From assembly GCF_036850765.1 (NCBI RefSeq), contig NC_089494.1:58359809-58423808 (forward strand): DNA of 64,000 nucleotides. Reading direction: 5' to 3'. The position numbers and the translations under genes are program-made. Below the pieces are notes generated by a model, which saw only the letters and a list, made by a program, of their open reading frames with translations, ran no database searches and was not told the DNA's origin. Shown in pieces: positions 34,738 through 46,510 of this stretch. This DNA is from Saccopteryx bilineata (lineage: Eukaryota; Chordata; Mammalia; Chiroptera; Emballonuridae). How positions within the stretch are numbered: position 1 is the first letter of the stretch; each line of letters begins with the position of its first letter.

Positions 34738-35273
34738 ATGGTCATGTGCTGCATAATGACATTTTTTTGCATGTGTATGTGTGTGACAGAGACAGAGAGA
34801 GGGACAGATAGGGATAGACAGACAGGAAGGGAGAGAGATGAGAACCATCAATTCTTCATTGCAGTACCTTAGTTGTTCATTGATTGATTTCTCATATGTG
34901 CCTTGACCAGAGGGCTATAGCAGTCTGAGTGACCCCATGCTTAAGCCAGCAACCTTGGGCTCAAGCTGGTGAGCCTTGCTCAAACCAGATGAGCCCAGGC
35001 TTAAGCTGGCAACATCAGGGTTTCGAACCTGGTTTCTCCAAGTCCCAGTCCGACACTCTGTCCACTGCATCACTGCCTGGTCAGGCCATAATGACATTTT
35101 GGTCAACGAAGGAGAGCATATGCAACTGTGGTATACCATGTAGTCTAGGTGTGTTGTAGGTTACACCATCTAGGTTTGGGTAAATGAATTCTATGATATT
35201 CACACAATAATGCAATCGCTTAACACCACATTTCTCAGAATGGATCTCTGTTGTTAAGCAGTGCATGAGTGTA
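34738..35273 (+). mobile_element. Tigger-type DNA transposon split by a SINE
   Basis: The left end gtcatgtgctgcataatgac and the right end 'gttgttaagcagtgcatgag' are inverted repeats typical of a Tigger-like element. Internal phrases such as 'tagtctaggtgtgttgtagg' fit it too. A SINE interrupts it. Confidence 0.7.
34766..35086 (-). mobile_element. tRNA-derived SINE, long type, nested in Tigger
   Basis: Minus strand head gcctgaccaggcagtgatgc, B-box-like 'ggttcgaaaccc', repeated 'ttaagc' phrases, 'aatcaatgaacaactaag', then a GA-rich part in the + strand. Duplications cataatgacatttt are at 34752-34765 and 35087-35100. Confidence 0.88.
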
Positions 35274-36397
35274 ATTATTGCCCCACTGAAAACTAGGGGC
35301 TCTATTACAAAGGAAGAGAGGAGATACATTGGAGTAGACAACTGGCAGTTTATACCACACAGTTATTATTGGCTGCTGCTGAATATTATTACGTGACAAT
35401 AGTGGGAGGAGCAAAGGCTTTGGAATTACTGATCTGAATTTAAATTTCATTCTGGCATTAATTAAACCTGGTGTATTGAGCCCAAGTGTCTATGTCTTCT
35501 CCCTCCTGAAACTTCACTGAAGTGGCAAATTAATTTAAAAGGAAATAAAGGGATAAGTGTGCAAGGACAAGAGAGAGGGGGCATACAACTGATAAGAGAA
35601 GTCAATACATTTGTGGAAATAGAAGGCCAACTGACAAATAATAACTGACCTAGCAAAGTAGAATTGAAAAGTAGAGCCCATGGAGGAGGACAGCTCTGAA
35701 AAGCAAGTCAGTTCGCCCTGCAGAACCTTTCTTGGGGCTAGGACACAAAATGTGCCATGAAAAGTAGATTTGACACTCAAAGCTTCGGACAAGGCAATTA
35801 CTAGAAAGTCAGTTTATAGAGCACCAGATGACTCCTTTTCCCCCACTTGGAAAAGGTCAGAGGTTTACTCTCTGAAGAAATGAAAGAAAGAGCTCTGTAC
35901 TGGGAAAAGTACAACGTACAAATGAGATGCAAAGCTCAGAAAAGAGGATGAAATAAAAGGAAAGAGTCTATGCATTAAAAACCCTTAGCTCTTAGTCCAG
36001 TCACCCAGAATCTAGAGATCGATCAGCTGCACACTCAGGGTGGTCAGATTTAGCAAATAGAAATACAAGAAGTACAGTTAAATTTGCATTTCAGATAAAC
36101 AATAAATAATTTTTAGTTTAAATATGTACCATGTTTTGTACATGTAGGACACACACGTACAACTCCAGCTTACCTTTTAATGTCCTTCTATTACACACAA
36201 ATGAATAACATTGATGAAAGTCTCTCATGTGAAAAACAGAGGTTAACAAAACAAACAAAAAACTAGAATCAGAGAATATAAGGAGAGGAACAAAACAAAC
36301 CAAAACAAAACAAAAACTATTGTTAATATCCTTAGGGAGCTAAAAGATAATACATCCATGAAACAAGAACAGCATATTTTTTAAAAAAACAAAAACA
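35274..36397 (+). other. PDE11A: PDE11A intron, nothing confident
   Basis: A faint MIR-like stretch may lie at 35395-35520. Otherwise no gene or repeat could be assigned. Confidence 0.4.
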
Positions 36398-36745
36398 GGC
36401 CCTGGCTGGTCGGCTCAGTGGTAGAGTGTGGAAGTCCTAGGTTCAATTCCCAGTTAGGGCACACAGGAGAAGCAACTATATGCTTCTCCACCCCTTCCTG
36501 TTCTCTCTCTCTTTCTCTCTTCCCCTTCTGTAGCCATGGCTTGATTCAAGTGAGTTGGCCCCAGGCACTGAGGATGGCTCCATGGCCTCACCTCAGGTGC
36601 TAAAATAGCTCAATTGCTGAGCAACAGAGCAGCAGCCCCAGCTGGGCAGAGCATCTCCCGGTAGGGGGCTTGCCTGGTGGATCTCAGTCAGGGCACATGC
36701 AGGAGTCTTGTCTCACTGCCTCCCTGCCTCTCACTTAAAAAAAAA
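36398..36745 (+). mobile_element. tRNA-derived SINE, Rhin-1-like, older copy
   Basis: The head gccctggctggtcggctcag, B box 'ggttcaattcccagttaggg' and the 'agaagcaactatatgcttct' segment match the SINE at 6759 with many changes. It ends in an A run at 36736. Confidence 0.85.
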
Positions 36746-36752
36746 TAGGAAT

Positions 36753-36885
36753 GACCCTGTCCAGGCCACTCAGTGGATAGAGCATCATCCCAGCATGCCA
36801 AGGTCGCAGGCTCAATCCTTGGTCAGGGCACATGAGAGAAGCAATCAATGAGTGCACAACTAAGTGGAACAATAAGTTGATACTC

Positions 36886-36916
<31 letters not shown>

Positions 36917-36985
36917 CCCTCCGTTCTCTCCATCTTTTCTCTCTGTCTTTCTCTCAAATCAGTGGAAAATGTAAAGGAAAAAATA
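36753..36985 (+). mobile_element. second SINE in tandem with the previous one
   Basis: A head 'gaccctgtccaggccactca' with 'gtggatagagcatc', 'ttggtcagggcacatgagag' and 'aatcaatgagtgcacaacta' precedes a TC run at 36886-36912. It starts a few bases after the A tail of the SINE before it. Confidence 0.8.
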
Positions 36986-37132
36986 CAATAGGAAAAACCA
37001 TAGAAGAAAAAAGAGCTCTTGGAAATTAAAAACATAATGCCCAAAATAAAAAATCAAATGAAAGCATTAAAAAAAAAACAGTCAAAGGATAATAAAGCAG
37101 CAATATTGAAAACACTGCTTTATATTATTATA

Positions 37133-37498
37133 CGGTTGACCCTTGAATGACAGGCTTGAATTGCACAAATTCACCTAATACAGATTATTTTTCAATAAAT
37201 ACAGTTAGCCCTTTACATATGTGAATTTTATATCCCCAGATTCAACCAACTGTGGATCTAAAATGGTATTTTCAGTCCTCCATTGGGACTCCATGGTACA
37301 GAGAGCCAACTGTATACATTGTTCTACACATTTTATATAAGGGACTTGAGTATCTGCTGATTTTGGTATCTGCAGGGAGTCCTGGAACCAATACCCCAAG
37401 GAGCAATAGAAGGTTTTGGACTCAAACATTATACTCAGATTTTCGACTGTGTGGGGTTTTCACCCCTATCCTTCACCCCATTATTCAAGTTTCAACTG
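37133..37498 (+). mobile_element. Tigger-type DNA transposon, outer copy
   Basis: The ends cggttgacccttgaatgaca and, reversed, 'cagttgaaacttgaataatg' are inverted repeats flanked by TA. Another element splits it. Confidence 0.7.
37202..37412 (+). mobile_element. Tigger-type DNA transposon, inner copy
   Basis: 'cagttagccctttacatatg', 'attcaaccaactgtggatc' and 'ggtatctgcagggagtcctg' follow a second Tigger-like family, inserted after a TA inside the outer copy. Confidence 0.6.
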
Positions 37499-37589
37499 TA
37501 TGCTTTTTAGTGCTGTTTGTTTTTTTAACTATGTGCACGTATTACTTTGATAAATACAAATTTTAACTAATTTTTAAAATATATTTGAA

Positions 37590-37740
37590 AAATTAAAATC
37601 CCAGTTTTGCCACTACTAGCAGTGTGTCATCAGACAAACTAGATACTCTCTGAGCTTTTTCTTCATGTGTAAAATGGAGATAATGCTTATGTTATCTGTC
37701 TTATATATTCTAATTGTCTTATAAGCGACTACATCTACAA
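37590..37740 (+). repeat. MIR SINE remnant
   Basis: 'tttgccactactagcagtgt' and 'tgtgtaaaatggagataatg' are MIR blocks in order. Confidence 0.5.
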
Positions 37741-38394
37741 CTTCCTTTGCTTTATAGCTTACTTATTTTTCATGTGTTGTGGTTTTTGTGTTTGACTTAG
37801 CTATCATGATCTTCCCTCTTTTTCTGAATGGATGCTCTTTGATTTGGGATTTATGGAAGCCCGTATCTCTTCAATGTTTTTATTTCCTATCTCTGGCACT
37901 TGCAAGATTTGGTGTTATTTTTCTCAAAGTAGAAGCATTTTCCTAAGTCAAGTTTCCAAGTAACTTCTAAGAGAGAGAAAAAAAAATCTCAACAGTTGGA
38001 GTCCATTTATCAAGCCCCGTTAGCGATGTGCCGAATCACTGAGTGACCGCTGGAATGCAGTCAAGGAAGCTGGTCGCAACTCGTTTTCTCATTACTCTGT
38101 TCTTATCTTAATGCTACAGCCCCTGCTAATGTTTGCTGACTCCCAAAGAAGCTGGCTGGTTCTCTTTATGTCAGCGCTATTGTTTTTTGAAGTTCTGAAT
38201 AGCTGTTCATTCTCTAATCTAGACCTTCACAAGGCTGATTCACTTGCTGTCTAAAGTTGCATTAAGGTGTTGCCATATTTTTTAGCCAAAACACTCCCTG
38301 GGGTTAATGAAGGGGAAGCAACTACTACAGTCATCCAGATGCTTTTATTTCAAATATATAGTGTGGAATTGGAAAGGATATTGGAAATGAGGTC

Positions 38395-38520
38395 ATCTAA
38401 GTCATCTTTTTTTTTTTAGATCACATACTGAGCTCAAAAAGGTTAAATATGTAGTATAGTTTAGGTCACATATAATTAGTGGCTAAACTGGAACCCACAC
38501 TGAGAAAAATAACACAAAAT
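38395..38520 (-). repeat. MIR SINE remnant
   Basis: 'actgagctcaaaaaggttaa', 'ggtcacatataattagtggc' and 'ctggaacccacactgag' match the reversed MIR core. Confidence 0.45.
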
Positions 38521-39690
38521 CTTGCAAATGTCAGAGACAAGAAAAAGCCTCCTCTTTGGGGGCTTTTCCCACAATCACTATATTCCTTCTCCAATGGAAA
38601 AAGCATGAAATAGTTGTCATGTAAATTGGGGCTAAATTACATGGCAATATTGACCTTCCCAGCTGTACAGTAATTGGTTTAATATAAAAACCAGCATGAG
38701 TTCTGTGTGCCCTCTCCCAAAGCAGAGCTGGAGACAAAGGCTTGCAGGCAGGTAATTTAGTTTTAGAGGCGACATCAAGAATAGGACTGGGAACTGAGAC
38801 AGTGGAACAGCAAGTAGGAAAGCTATGGTAAGGACACAGACCCTTGATGGTCCCCACTGTGGAACTGTCTGAAAAATCTCATTTGCTGCACCTCAAAATT
38901 ATTTACCTGCCTCTCTCTGAATGTTACTCCCACATGCTTCCTGGATATCCATGCCCCAAGGCTTGGGATTCCTGCAGCATCCAGTCCCACACAGGTTCAG
39001 TGCAGCGATGGGGCAGGAAGTAGGCAAGACAGAGCCAGCGAGGCAGGAGCTGTGTCACTGGCGGGCCGAAGCAGCAATGGCTGGAGAAAGGTGGGCCACT
39101 GGGATGTGAGACAGCCCCATATGAAGTCTGGATTAGCACTGGTTCTGCCCTGACTACTCAAATCAAAAGTCATGACACACAGTAGAGGTCAACCAGAGAC
39201 GAATCTCACTGATTTCCTCCCCTAGGAAGGGGAAAGCTGTCTAGAAAGGTGCAGGGCTGTCAGGAAGAAGGCCCAGGCCTTTTGGAGAGGGGTTTATGAC
39301 TCATTCATAGAGCAGGATCTCCTGCGATGTACCAACAGGGAAAAAATGTAAGATTCCTGGAAACATGGAACCTTTTAAAAAATAACCACAAAAACTTGTA
39401 ACTTTAATTTCAAGTGGTTTTAGGTGTCCCTTGAGATTCTCTCCTAAAAATGACAGATAAAAGAAGAATTCACAGGTTTCAAAAACAAAACAAAAATCTC
39501 AGTATGAATTTCTAGGTTTCCAAACTTAAGTGTGGGAGCTAATTCTTCAGTATGATTTTCCAGCTCACTGAAAACATTCTCCAGTTTCTGCTGAATGACT
39601 TTCTAAAATGGATTTCTGTGCCTATATCTAAGTCCCTGCAGGGAACAAGGCTTTGGTAATTAAATAATCTCAAGCAGGAATTAGACATAC
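38521..39690 (+). other. PDE11A: PDE11A intron, nothing recognised
   Basis: No gene or repeat could be assigned. A slightly GC-richer stretch near 38990-39120 has no open frame with a domain. Confidence 0.5.
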
Positions 39691-39850
39691 CTTATCGGTA
39701 ACCAGCCATGTGACTTTGAGAGAGTCGCTCACTTAATCTCCCTTTGCCTTGGTTTCCTTGTCAGCCATGGGGGACAGGCACATGACCCACCCCAGTCCCC
39801 TAGGGCCCTCTGGGAGTCAAAGAGTACCTATTTGAAAGATGATTTGGTAA
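39691..39850 (+). repeat. MIR SINE remnant
   Basis: 'agccatgtgactttgagaga', 'cttggtttccttgtcagcca' and 'agagtacctatttgaaa' follow the MIR order weakly. Confidence 0.4.
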
Positions 39851-40779
39851 TTAAAATAAGACTTAAATACTCTAAATAATTTAAATTTGATAACTTTGAT
39901 AATTTGAAATACTTCTTAAAGAAAAGAATCATTGAACCAGAAATCAAAATAAAATTTATATGATAAAAGATAAAACTTGTTGGAGTCTGCAGAGAGAGAG
40001 AGAGATCCAATATTACTAGAGTTACAACTTCAAAAGGAAATCACAAATGCCCTGTACTATTTGTCTGCGTGACAGTCAACAATAATTCAAATTTTATAAA
40101 TTAAATGGGTGCTTCCTGCATTTTTTGGTTGGCTTCTAATTAATCAGAATATTCTTCAAATTGAATTTTTTTCATTTCCCTTTGTGCTCTACAAACATTC
40201 ATCAGCAATTATGGAAAATGCTTGGTCTAATGGTTTCTTTGTCTTTCCAAAGGGATGCAATAAGTAGCATTTCTCAAAAGCCTCTAATAATGAGAGTAAA
40301 ATGTACTAAATTAGCTAAGATTATTAGGAGTCATCACTTTACCATCTTTTAAAAATTAGATCAATATCTTGAAATTTTTATTTAAAAAAAATACAATAGA
40401 AACTCCACAAGTGTTTCAACTCCTGTGTAGACAGGAATAGTCATTCGTTCAACAAATGTTTAAGAGCCCATGATGTTCAGTGTTTTCAATCTCCTCAGTT
40501 GCTTGCTCTCAATTAGCCACCATATTGGAAAGGAAGAGGATAGAATATTGTATTATAAGGTGTGATGACTCATAGGGATTGATTCATTTCTCTTTCCCAA
40601 ACATTCTTATATTTTAATAGAATCTGATAAATTAACCTATGGAAATTATTCACAGGCCTTGTAGCAGGTGGATGGAAGAAATATTTTGGTACTTCTTGAT
40701 GCATTTCAAAGCATTTATATATATAGTCAACCCCATATCCCCATCCACCTGATATTGCAAATGCATTTAAAAATAAGAA
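39851..40779 (+). other. PDE11A: PDE11A intron, nothing recognised
   Basis: AT-rich intron without a supported feature. Confidence 0.5.
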
Positions 40780-40930
40780 ATTCATCCACTAACACTTATT
40801 ATGCCTACTTTATGCCAGGTTTTGTGCTAGTTGCTGGGCACACAGAGGTAGATAAGGTAAGACATGTTTCTTACCTTCAGGCACTCAGAGCCCCGTGGGG
40901 AAGAGAGAAAAACAGCAATACAACGTGTAT
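40780..40930. repeat. ancient L2/MIR-type repeat end
   Basis: 'ctttatgccaggttttgtgc', 'tgctgggcacacagaggtag' and 'ttaccttcaggcactcagag' are phrases of a mammal-wide old repeat. Confidence 0.45.
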
Positions 40931-42524
40931 CAAGTGCTGCAGCCAAAGTAAACCTAGGGCCTCTCGGGCATGTGCCATGTAGCAACCCCCTTAAATCACT
41001 TCTACCTGGTCACTATGGGTTAGCTGAACTGATGGTTAGGTCCTCATGTTGTCTAATCTTCTGCCATTTTCAATATTAAAAGTCACTCTAGCCTCTCCAT
41101 TTCCTGCATTTTGCCAATTTTATTTGTGCTGTTAACATCAGCATAGCCTCATACAGGCCATTTTTTTCTTTGCTAGTCCTAGTGTTTCAGACTACTAAAG
41201 CAGGGAGATAATTCATTGTCTAAATTAAATATATAACTTTTGTTTCTTTAGTCATAATTACTGAAGTTAACGTCCCCAAAGTAATTTTTTATTCTTCTCT
41301 GGTGCTTTTGACCCGAAGTCCAGAATCTCTCCAGAATTTGCATTTAGCAATCAATTGCAGATGGATGATTTGCCTGTTGAATGCGCCATGAGAATACTGA
41401 CAGAACAAATCTTCAGCTGTTTCCCTGTACCCCCTCTGGCTCATCCACACACTCTTGCCACCCCTGCCTAACAATTCTGGAGTTGAAATCGCAAGAGAAT
41501 CACAATCATGATTTGTCATCTCAGTAGTAAAACCTTCCCAACCTTCATAGACTTATAGTAGATTCAGAACAGTTAAATAAATAAAGACTATATATGCATT
41601 GATAAATAAATTTACAAAAAAAAAAAATCCCTGGTTTAAAATATTCACAGGAATGATAATCTCTTGCTTTACAAATGAGAGGAAGTTACCTTGCAGATAA
41701 ATTACAAACCACAGAGATTTCCGATGTATTTGTGGATGACTGGTAACCAGACTTTAGAATTATTTGGATGTAATTTTAGCTGTTCTGTTTAACTGATGCT
41801 TTTGTAAAGACTGCTATTTTTCTGAGTGGAGCATATGTCAAGAAAACAGAATAAAGGCCTAATAAAAACATACCTGATTACAAATGAGATTTTCCAGTAA
41901 CTTGCTATTTACTAGCTGAGGTATTTGACATTGTTTTTGAACACCTGAGTTCCCAATGATCTGCTTGAGAAAGGAATGATATAGTTCCTCATGTTGGAGG
42001 AGTCCAGGTCTAGAAAGTATTATATAATTTTGTGGATTTTCAAATGTTTGTTTTATCAGTCCCATGTTTATAAAAGTGCTCTTATTTTTAACATATTCAC
42101 ATATGCTTATGCTGTCGACTATGTATAATCTATGTACACACACATATATAGATGCTAAAAGGTTGTGTGTGCAAATTCATCTTTTAAATACACAGTGAAT
42201 TTCACATTGTTGTTTTATAATTATTGTCACTAAGGAGGATGTCAAAAATAAACCACCTGGAGCCATGGATGACCAACCTGACCTGGGCCATCTGCAGCTC
42301 TTCTTTGGAGCATCCTCTTGTTGATAACAGAAAGACCTCTGTCTGGTGCCTACCATGACCCTGGGCACTGGTACAGCAGCCTTTAATGCCATGACATCTC
42401 ATGAAGGTGTTCAGCCACTGCTGGCCATATTCTTATAACATACAAGGCTATCCAGCCCCCAAAGTTCATGCTACATACAGTTTAGAAAAATGGTCCCAGA
42501 GACCAGGACTGTGAGACTGGGGAC
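40931..42524 (+). other. PDE11A: PDE11A intron, nothing recognised
   Basis: No gene or confident repeat is seen. A short A run lies at 41617. Confidence 0.5.
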
Positions 42525-42640
42525 ATGGAATTTACTTAGATTTTCCCAGAACTGCCCTGGGACCCTGGGCAACTCAACCTCATTTTTCTTCACCTTGAGT
42601 TTCCCTACCTATAAAATGACAGAATTACAGCAAAATTTTC
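42525..42640 (+). repeat. MIR SINE remnant
   Basis: 'accctgggcaactcaacctc' and 'gtttccctacctataaaatg' are MIR blocks. Confidence 0.5.
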
Positions 42641-42654
42641 TCGAAGGTTTCATA

Positions 42655-42782
42655 TGAGGTCAGACAAAAGTATATTTACAGTTGTTCGTATAGGAAATAA
42701 TACAATAATTAGTAAATAATAATACAAAAATAAACTGTGTTTCAGGTACTTCTAACTGTAAATATACTTTTGCCCCACTCTG
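42655..42782. mobile_element. mariner-type MITE
   Basis: The 128-bp element has inverted ends sharing caaaagtatatttacagtt (42664-42682 and, reversed, about 42755-42773). TA flanks both sides. It is too short to code for anything. Confidence 0.8.
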
Positions 42783-42789
42783 TACACCT

Positions 42790-43186
42790 CTAACAGTCTG
42801 CAATTATAATGAAAACACAAGTTAAACATAGAAAATAAATCATTCTATGACCTAACAATTTTACATATACATAATAAGTACCTAGAGAGAGAGAAAGGCA
42901 GAGATAAGAAAATTCACACCAGTTCACAAAGAGACCTCTACAAGGAAGTCATAGCAGCATTGTATATAATAGCAAAAAAACAAAAACAAACAAAGAAAAA
43001 AAACCTTGGAAAAAAATCTGTTTTCATCACCAGGAAATGGGTGAATAAACAGGGATCCACTGATGCATGGAACACCACACAGCAGTGAAAGCAAATGGCC
43101 CAGAACTACACATAGCAACATAAATGATGCTCAGAAACACTGAGTGGGAAAAATCAAGTTGCCAAAGAATACATACCAGTTGTCTG
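42790..43186 (+). mobile_element. old LINE-1 ORF2 3' piece
   Basis: 'aagtcatagcagcattgtat', 'tgggtgaataaacagggatc', 'aacaccacacagcagtgaaa' and 'taaatgatgctcagaaacac' are in the order of the L1 ORF2 C-terminus and start of the 3' UTR, strongly diverged. The hAT element at 43195 is inserted in it. Confidence 0.65.
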
Positions 43187-43194
43187 ATGTACAT

Positions 43195-44028
43195 CAGCAT
43201 CCCCAAACTGCGGCCCATGGGCCGCATGCGGTCCCCTGAGGCCGTTTATCCGGCCCCACCGCACTTCTGGAAGGGGTACCTCTTTCACTGGTGGTCAGTG
43301 AGAGGAGCAGAGGATGCAGATGCAAAGCGCAGCACAGCTCATGTACGGTACTACTTCCGGTGACGCAGGACAGACACATGAGTCACGGCTCCAGAAGCAT
43401 GTTAGGGCTAGCAGTGAAAAATATGCAACAGGCCTGACCAGGCGGTGCAGTCGATAGAGCATCAGACTGGGATGCGGAAGACCAGGGTTCGAGACCCCGA
43501 GGTCGCCAGCTTGAGCTCAGGCTCATCTGGTTTAAGCAAAAGCTCACCGGCTTGGATCCAAGGTCGCTGGCTGGAGCAAGGGGTTACTCGGTCTGCTGAA
43601 GGCCCGTGGTCAAGGCACATATGAGAAAGCAATCAATGAACAACTAAAGTGTAGCAACGCGCAACGAGAAACTAATGATTGATGCTTTTCATCTCTCCGT
43701 TCCTGTCTGTCTGTCCCTGTCTATCCCTCTCTCTGTCTCTGGAAGAAAGGAAAAAAAAAAAAGAAAAATTATGGAACCGGACATTGACCATCTCATTAGC
43801 CAAAAACAGGCCCATAGTTCCCATTGAAATATTGGTCAGTTTGTTGACTTAAATTTACTTGTTCTTTATTTTAAATATTGTATTTGTTCACGTTTTGTTT
43901 TTCTACTTTAAAATAAGATATGTACAGTGTGCATAGGGATTTGTTCATAGTTTTTTTTATAGTCTGGCCCTCCAACAGTCTGAGGGACAGTGAACTGGCC
44001 CCCTCTGTAAAAAGTTTGGGGACCCCTG
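43195..44028 (+). mobile_element. non-autonomous hAT transposon holding a SINE
   Basis: The left end cagcatccccaaactgcggc and the reversed right end caggggtccccaaacttttt are inverted repeats. The 8-bp duplication atgtacat is at 43187-43194 and 44029-44036, a palindrome. About 500 bp remain when the SINE is removed. There is no transposase frame. It belongs to a different subfamily from the copies at 25940 and 56806. Confidence 0.88.
43431..43762 (+). mobile_element. tRNA-derived SINE, long type, nested in hAT
   Basis: The head gcctgaccaggcggtgcagt, B box 'gggttcgagaccccgaggtc', the 'ttgagctcaggctcatctgg' body, 'aatcaatgaacaactaaagt' and an A-rich tail are well kept. The best-matching flanks are 'gaaaaatatg' and 'gaaaaattatgg'. 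Confidence 0.88.
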
Positions 44029-44036
44029 ATGTACAT

Positions 44037-44470
44037 GGTTCCACCAGTGACTAAATCTTTCCCACGCTGTTTATTTTTATAAAACTATGATGTGCAGGAA
44101 GTTTCCTATTACCTTCTGAGGTCATAGCCAAACCTTGGGATGCCAGAATAAATAGATCCTACTAAGAAATTGCATAGTTTTGTCAGTGAGTAGAAAATAA
44201 AATTATTGTACCACATTTTTCTGTGTGCTATGAAAAAAATTTTTCCTGCCCTCCTCTATCCACCACCTCCTAGGGATGGTGGACAGCCTTTTCATCTTGA
44301 AACAATAAAACCTAGGATTGTTATAATGTGATGGGAAGCTTATAGACTGAGTTGGGGTTCAGTTGATTTAAGACTTTCATACCAGCAACATTAGCTATTA
44401 AACTTTCCATCGCTAGGGAATTTACTCTTATGGTGCTATTTGGTTGGCATATCACAGATTTGTGTTTTTT
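44037..44470 (+). other. PDE11A: PDE11A intron, possible continuation of the old LINE-1
   Basis: 'aaactatgatgtgcaggaag' may continue the L1 interrupted by the hAT element. No gene is seen. Confidence 0.35.
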
Positions 44471-44482
44471 AAAAATATGTAT

Positions 44483-44619
44483 AGGCCTGACCTGTGGTGG
44501 CGCAGTGGATAAAGCGTCGACCTGGAAATGCTGAGGTCGCCAGTTCAAAACCCTGGACTTGCCTGGTCAAGGCACATATGGGAGTTGATGCTTCCAGCTC
44601 CTCCCCCCTTCTCTCTCTG

Positions 44620-44676
<57 letters not shown>

Positions 44677-44728
44677 CCTCTCCTCTCTAAAATGAATAAA
44701 TAAAAAAAATTTAAAAAAAATAAAAAAT
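44483..44728 (+). mobile_element. tRNA-derived SINE, short type
   Basis: The head gcctgacctgtggtggcgca with 'gtggataaagcgtcgacc', B-box-like 'agttcaaaaccctgg', 'tatgggagttgatgcttcca', a TC run and 'aatgaataaataaaa'. The duplications aaaaatatgtat at 44471-44482 and 44729-44740 are identical. Confidence 0.9.
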
Positions 44729-44740
44729 AAAAATATGTAT

Positions 44741-45084
44741 TTCCTGCCTTGAGTTAGCCACCTAAGTAATATGCCTCCATTTTGCATCAAAAATGTTATG
44801 TCTCATATATCTAATATATCCTCAGGAGATAAACAATAGTCAGTGGGAGAAAGGTCAGACAATGGTGTTCTTAAATCTCCCATAATTTGTTATGTTGTCC
44901 ATTTGGTTCAAGTTAGAATCTAGTCTTCAGGAATCTGACAGGGCTTTTCTTGGATAGATTTTATGTTGTTTTCTTATCTTAATCTCTCCAAATGGTAACT
45001 GTGAAGGCCCCAGAACAATTAGAATCTAGGTGAAACCAGTAGTTGAAGAATTTTTTTAATAAATAATCTTGTGAGAATATATTT
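44741..45084 (+). other. PDE11A: PDE11A intron, nothing recognised
   Basis: No supported feature. Confidence 0.5.
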
Positions 45085-45215
45085 TTTATTCATTCATCAA
45101 TTCAACTAATATTTCATGTTAGGCACTGTTGTAGGCACTGGGGACCCAGGAGTGAATGAAAATGGACCAGGCCCTTGTCCTCATGGAGCTAGCATTCTAG
45201 TGATTTTTTTAAGAG
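45085..45215. repeat. ancient L2/MIR-type repeat end
   Basis: 'aggcactgttgtaggcactg', 'gggacccaggagtgaatga' and 'catggagctagcattctagt' are phrases of a mammal-wide old repeat. Confidence 0.5.
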
Positions 45216-45404
45216 TAACTCACAGGATTGAAATGATACCCAGGTGCATATGATGACAAGGATGATGACTGACAAGCCCTTTCAGAAAGCTTTCCATGAT
45301 CTTTGATGATTTTCCAAACTAAGCTAAGTGCTTTCCTCTGTGCTCCCGGGACACCCAAGGCATATCTGAGCTGCTTGGGGCAGCTGTTATTCCAACAGGT
45401 TGTG

Positions 45405-45680
45405 TTTGTAGCCCAGCTCTGCCATTCACCAGCTGCAGAACACTGGGCCAGTTAACTCAACCTTTCTGATCTTAATAACTGGTTAATCCTTACTGAGCAC
45501 CTACTGTGTGCTAGATACTCTGTGAAGTGTTTTACATTTCATTTAATCTTCCCACCAACCCTAACAGTGTAGATCCTATTAATATAACTTTTTACTGAGA
45601 AGAAAACTGAAGCCCAGCAAGGTTAAATAACCTACCCAAGGTTGGTAATCTGGATAGTAACTAACAGAACCTAGAAAGTC
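45405..45680. repeat. MIR SINE pair, plus copy then minus copy
   Basis: 45405-45480 matches the MIR core on the plus strand ('agctctgccattcaccagct', 'cactgggccagttaactcaa'). 45485-45680 matches it on the minus strand ('tgagcacctactgtgtgcta', 'tttcatttaatcttcccacc', 'gaagcccagcaaggttaaat'). Confidence 0.6.
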
Positions 45681-45863
45681 TGCCTGGGATATACAGAGTA
45701 AGGATCCCAATAAATATTAGCCTCATCAGGGAAGGGACTAGGGGAAGGCAAGTGAGGTGAACCATGCAAGTGCAATGTTAGGTCCTATTTTTATTTAAAA
45801 TTTTGATATATTGTTCATGGATATTTTTGTGCTTATGTTGATTTTTTTTAAATATTGGATTAA

Positions 45864-46277
45864 GCCCTGGCTGGTTGGCTCAGCAGTAGAGCGTTGGCCT
45901 AGCATGCGGAGGACCCGGGTTCGATTCCCGGCCAGGGCACACAGGAGAAGCAGCCATTTGCTTCTCCACCCCTCCGCCGCGCTTTCCTCTCTGTCTCTCT
46001 CTTCCCCTCCCGCAGCCAAGGCTCCATTGGAGCAAAGATGGCCCGGGCGCTGGGGATGGCTCTGTGGCTTCTGCCTCAGGCGCTAGAGTGGCTCTGGTCG
46101 CAACATGGCGACGCCCAGGATGGGCAGAGCATCGCCCCCTGGTGGGCAGAGCGTCGCCCCTGGTGGGCATGCAGGGTGGATCCCAGTCGGGCGCATGCGG
46201 GAGTCTGTCTGACTGTCTCTCCCTGTTTCCAGCTTCAGAAAAATGAAAATATATATATATAAGAAAAATAAATAAAT
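45864..46277 (+). mobile_element. tRNA-derived SINE, Rhin-1-like
   Basis: Nearly the same as the SINE at 6759 along its whole length, with A box tggctcagcagtagagc, B box 'gggttcgattcccggccagg' and a TA-rich tail. Identical duplications aaatattggattaa are at 45850-45863 and 46278-46291. Confidence 0.92.
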
Positions 46278-46510
46278 AAATATTGGATTAAAATATTATT
46301 TGTCTTGATTACTGAGTTTTGGGCACCCACTTAACTTTTGTGCCCAAGGCAAGTGCTTTCCACAGCTCAATCTGGTCCCTATTATCATTAGCATTACATT
46401 TGAAGGGGTATTAACTTTTTATTTGTTGATGACCCCTGCTAAACTCAAGAGATGTTTCAAGATTGCACCCATGTTTTGTGTCCATAAAGGCTAGTAAAGA
46501 GTTGGCAGAG

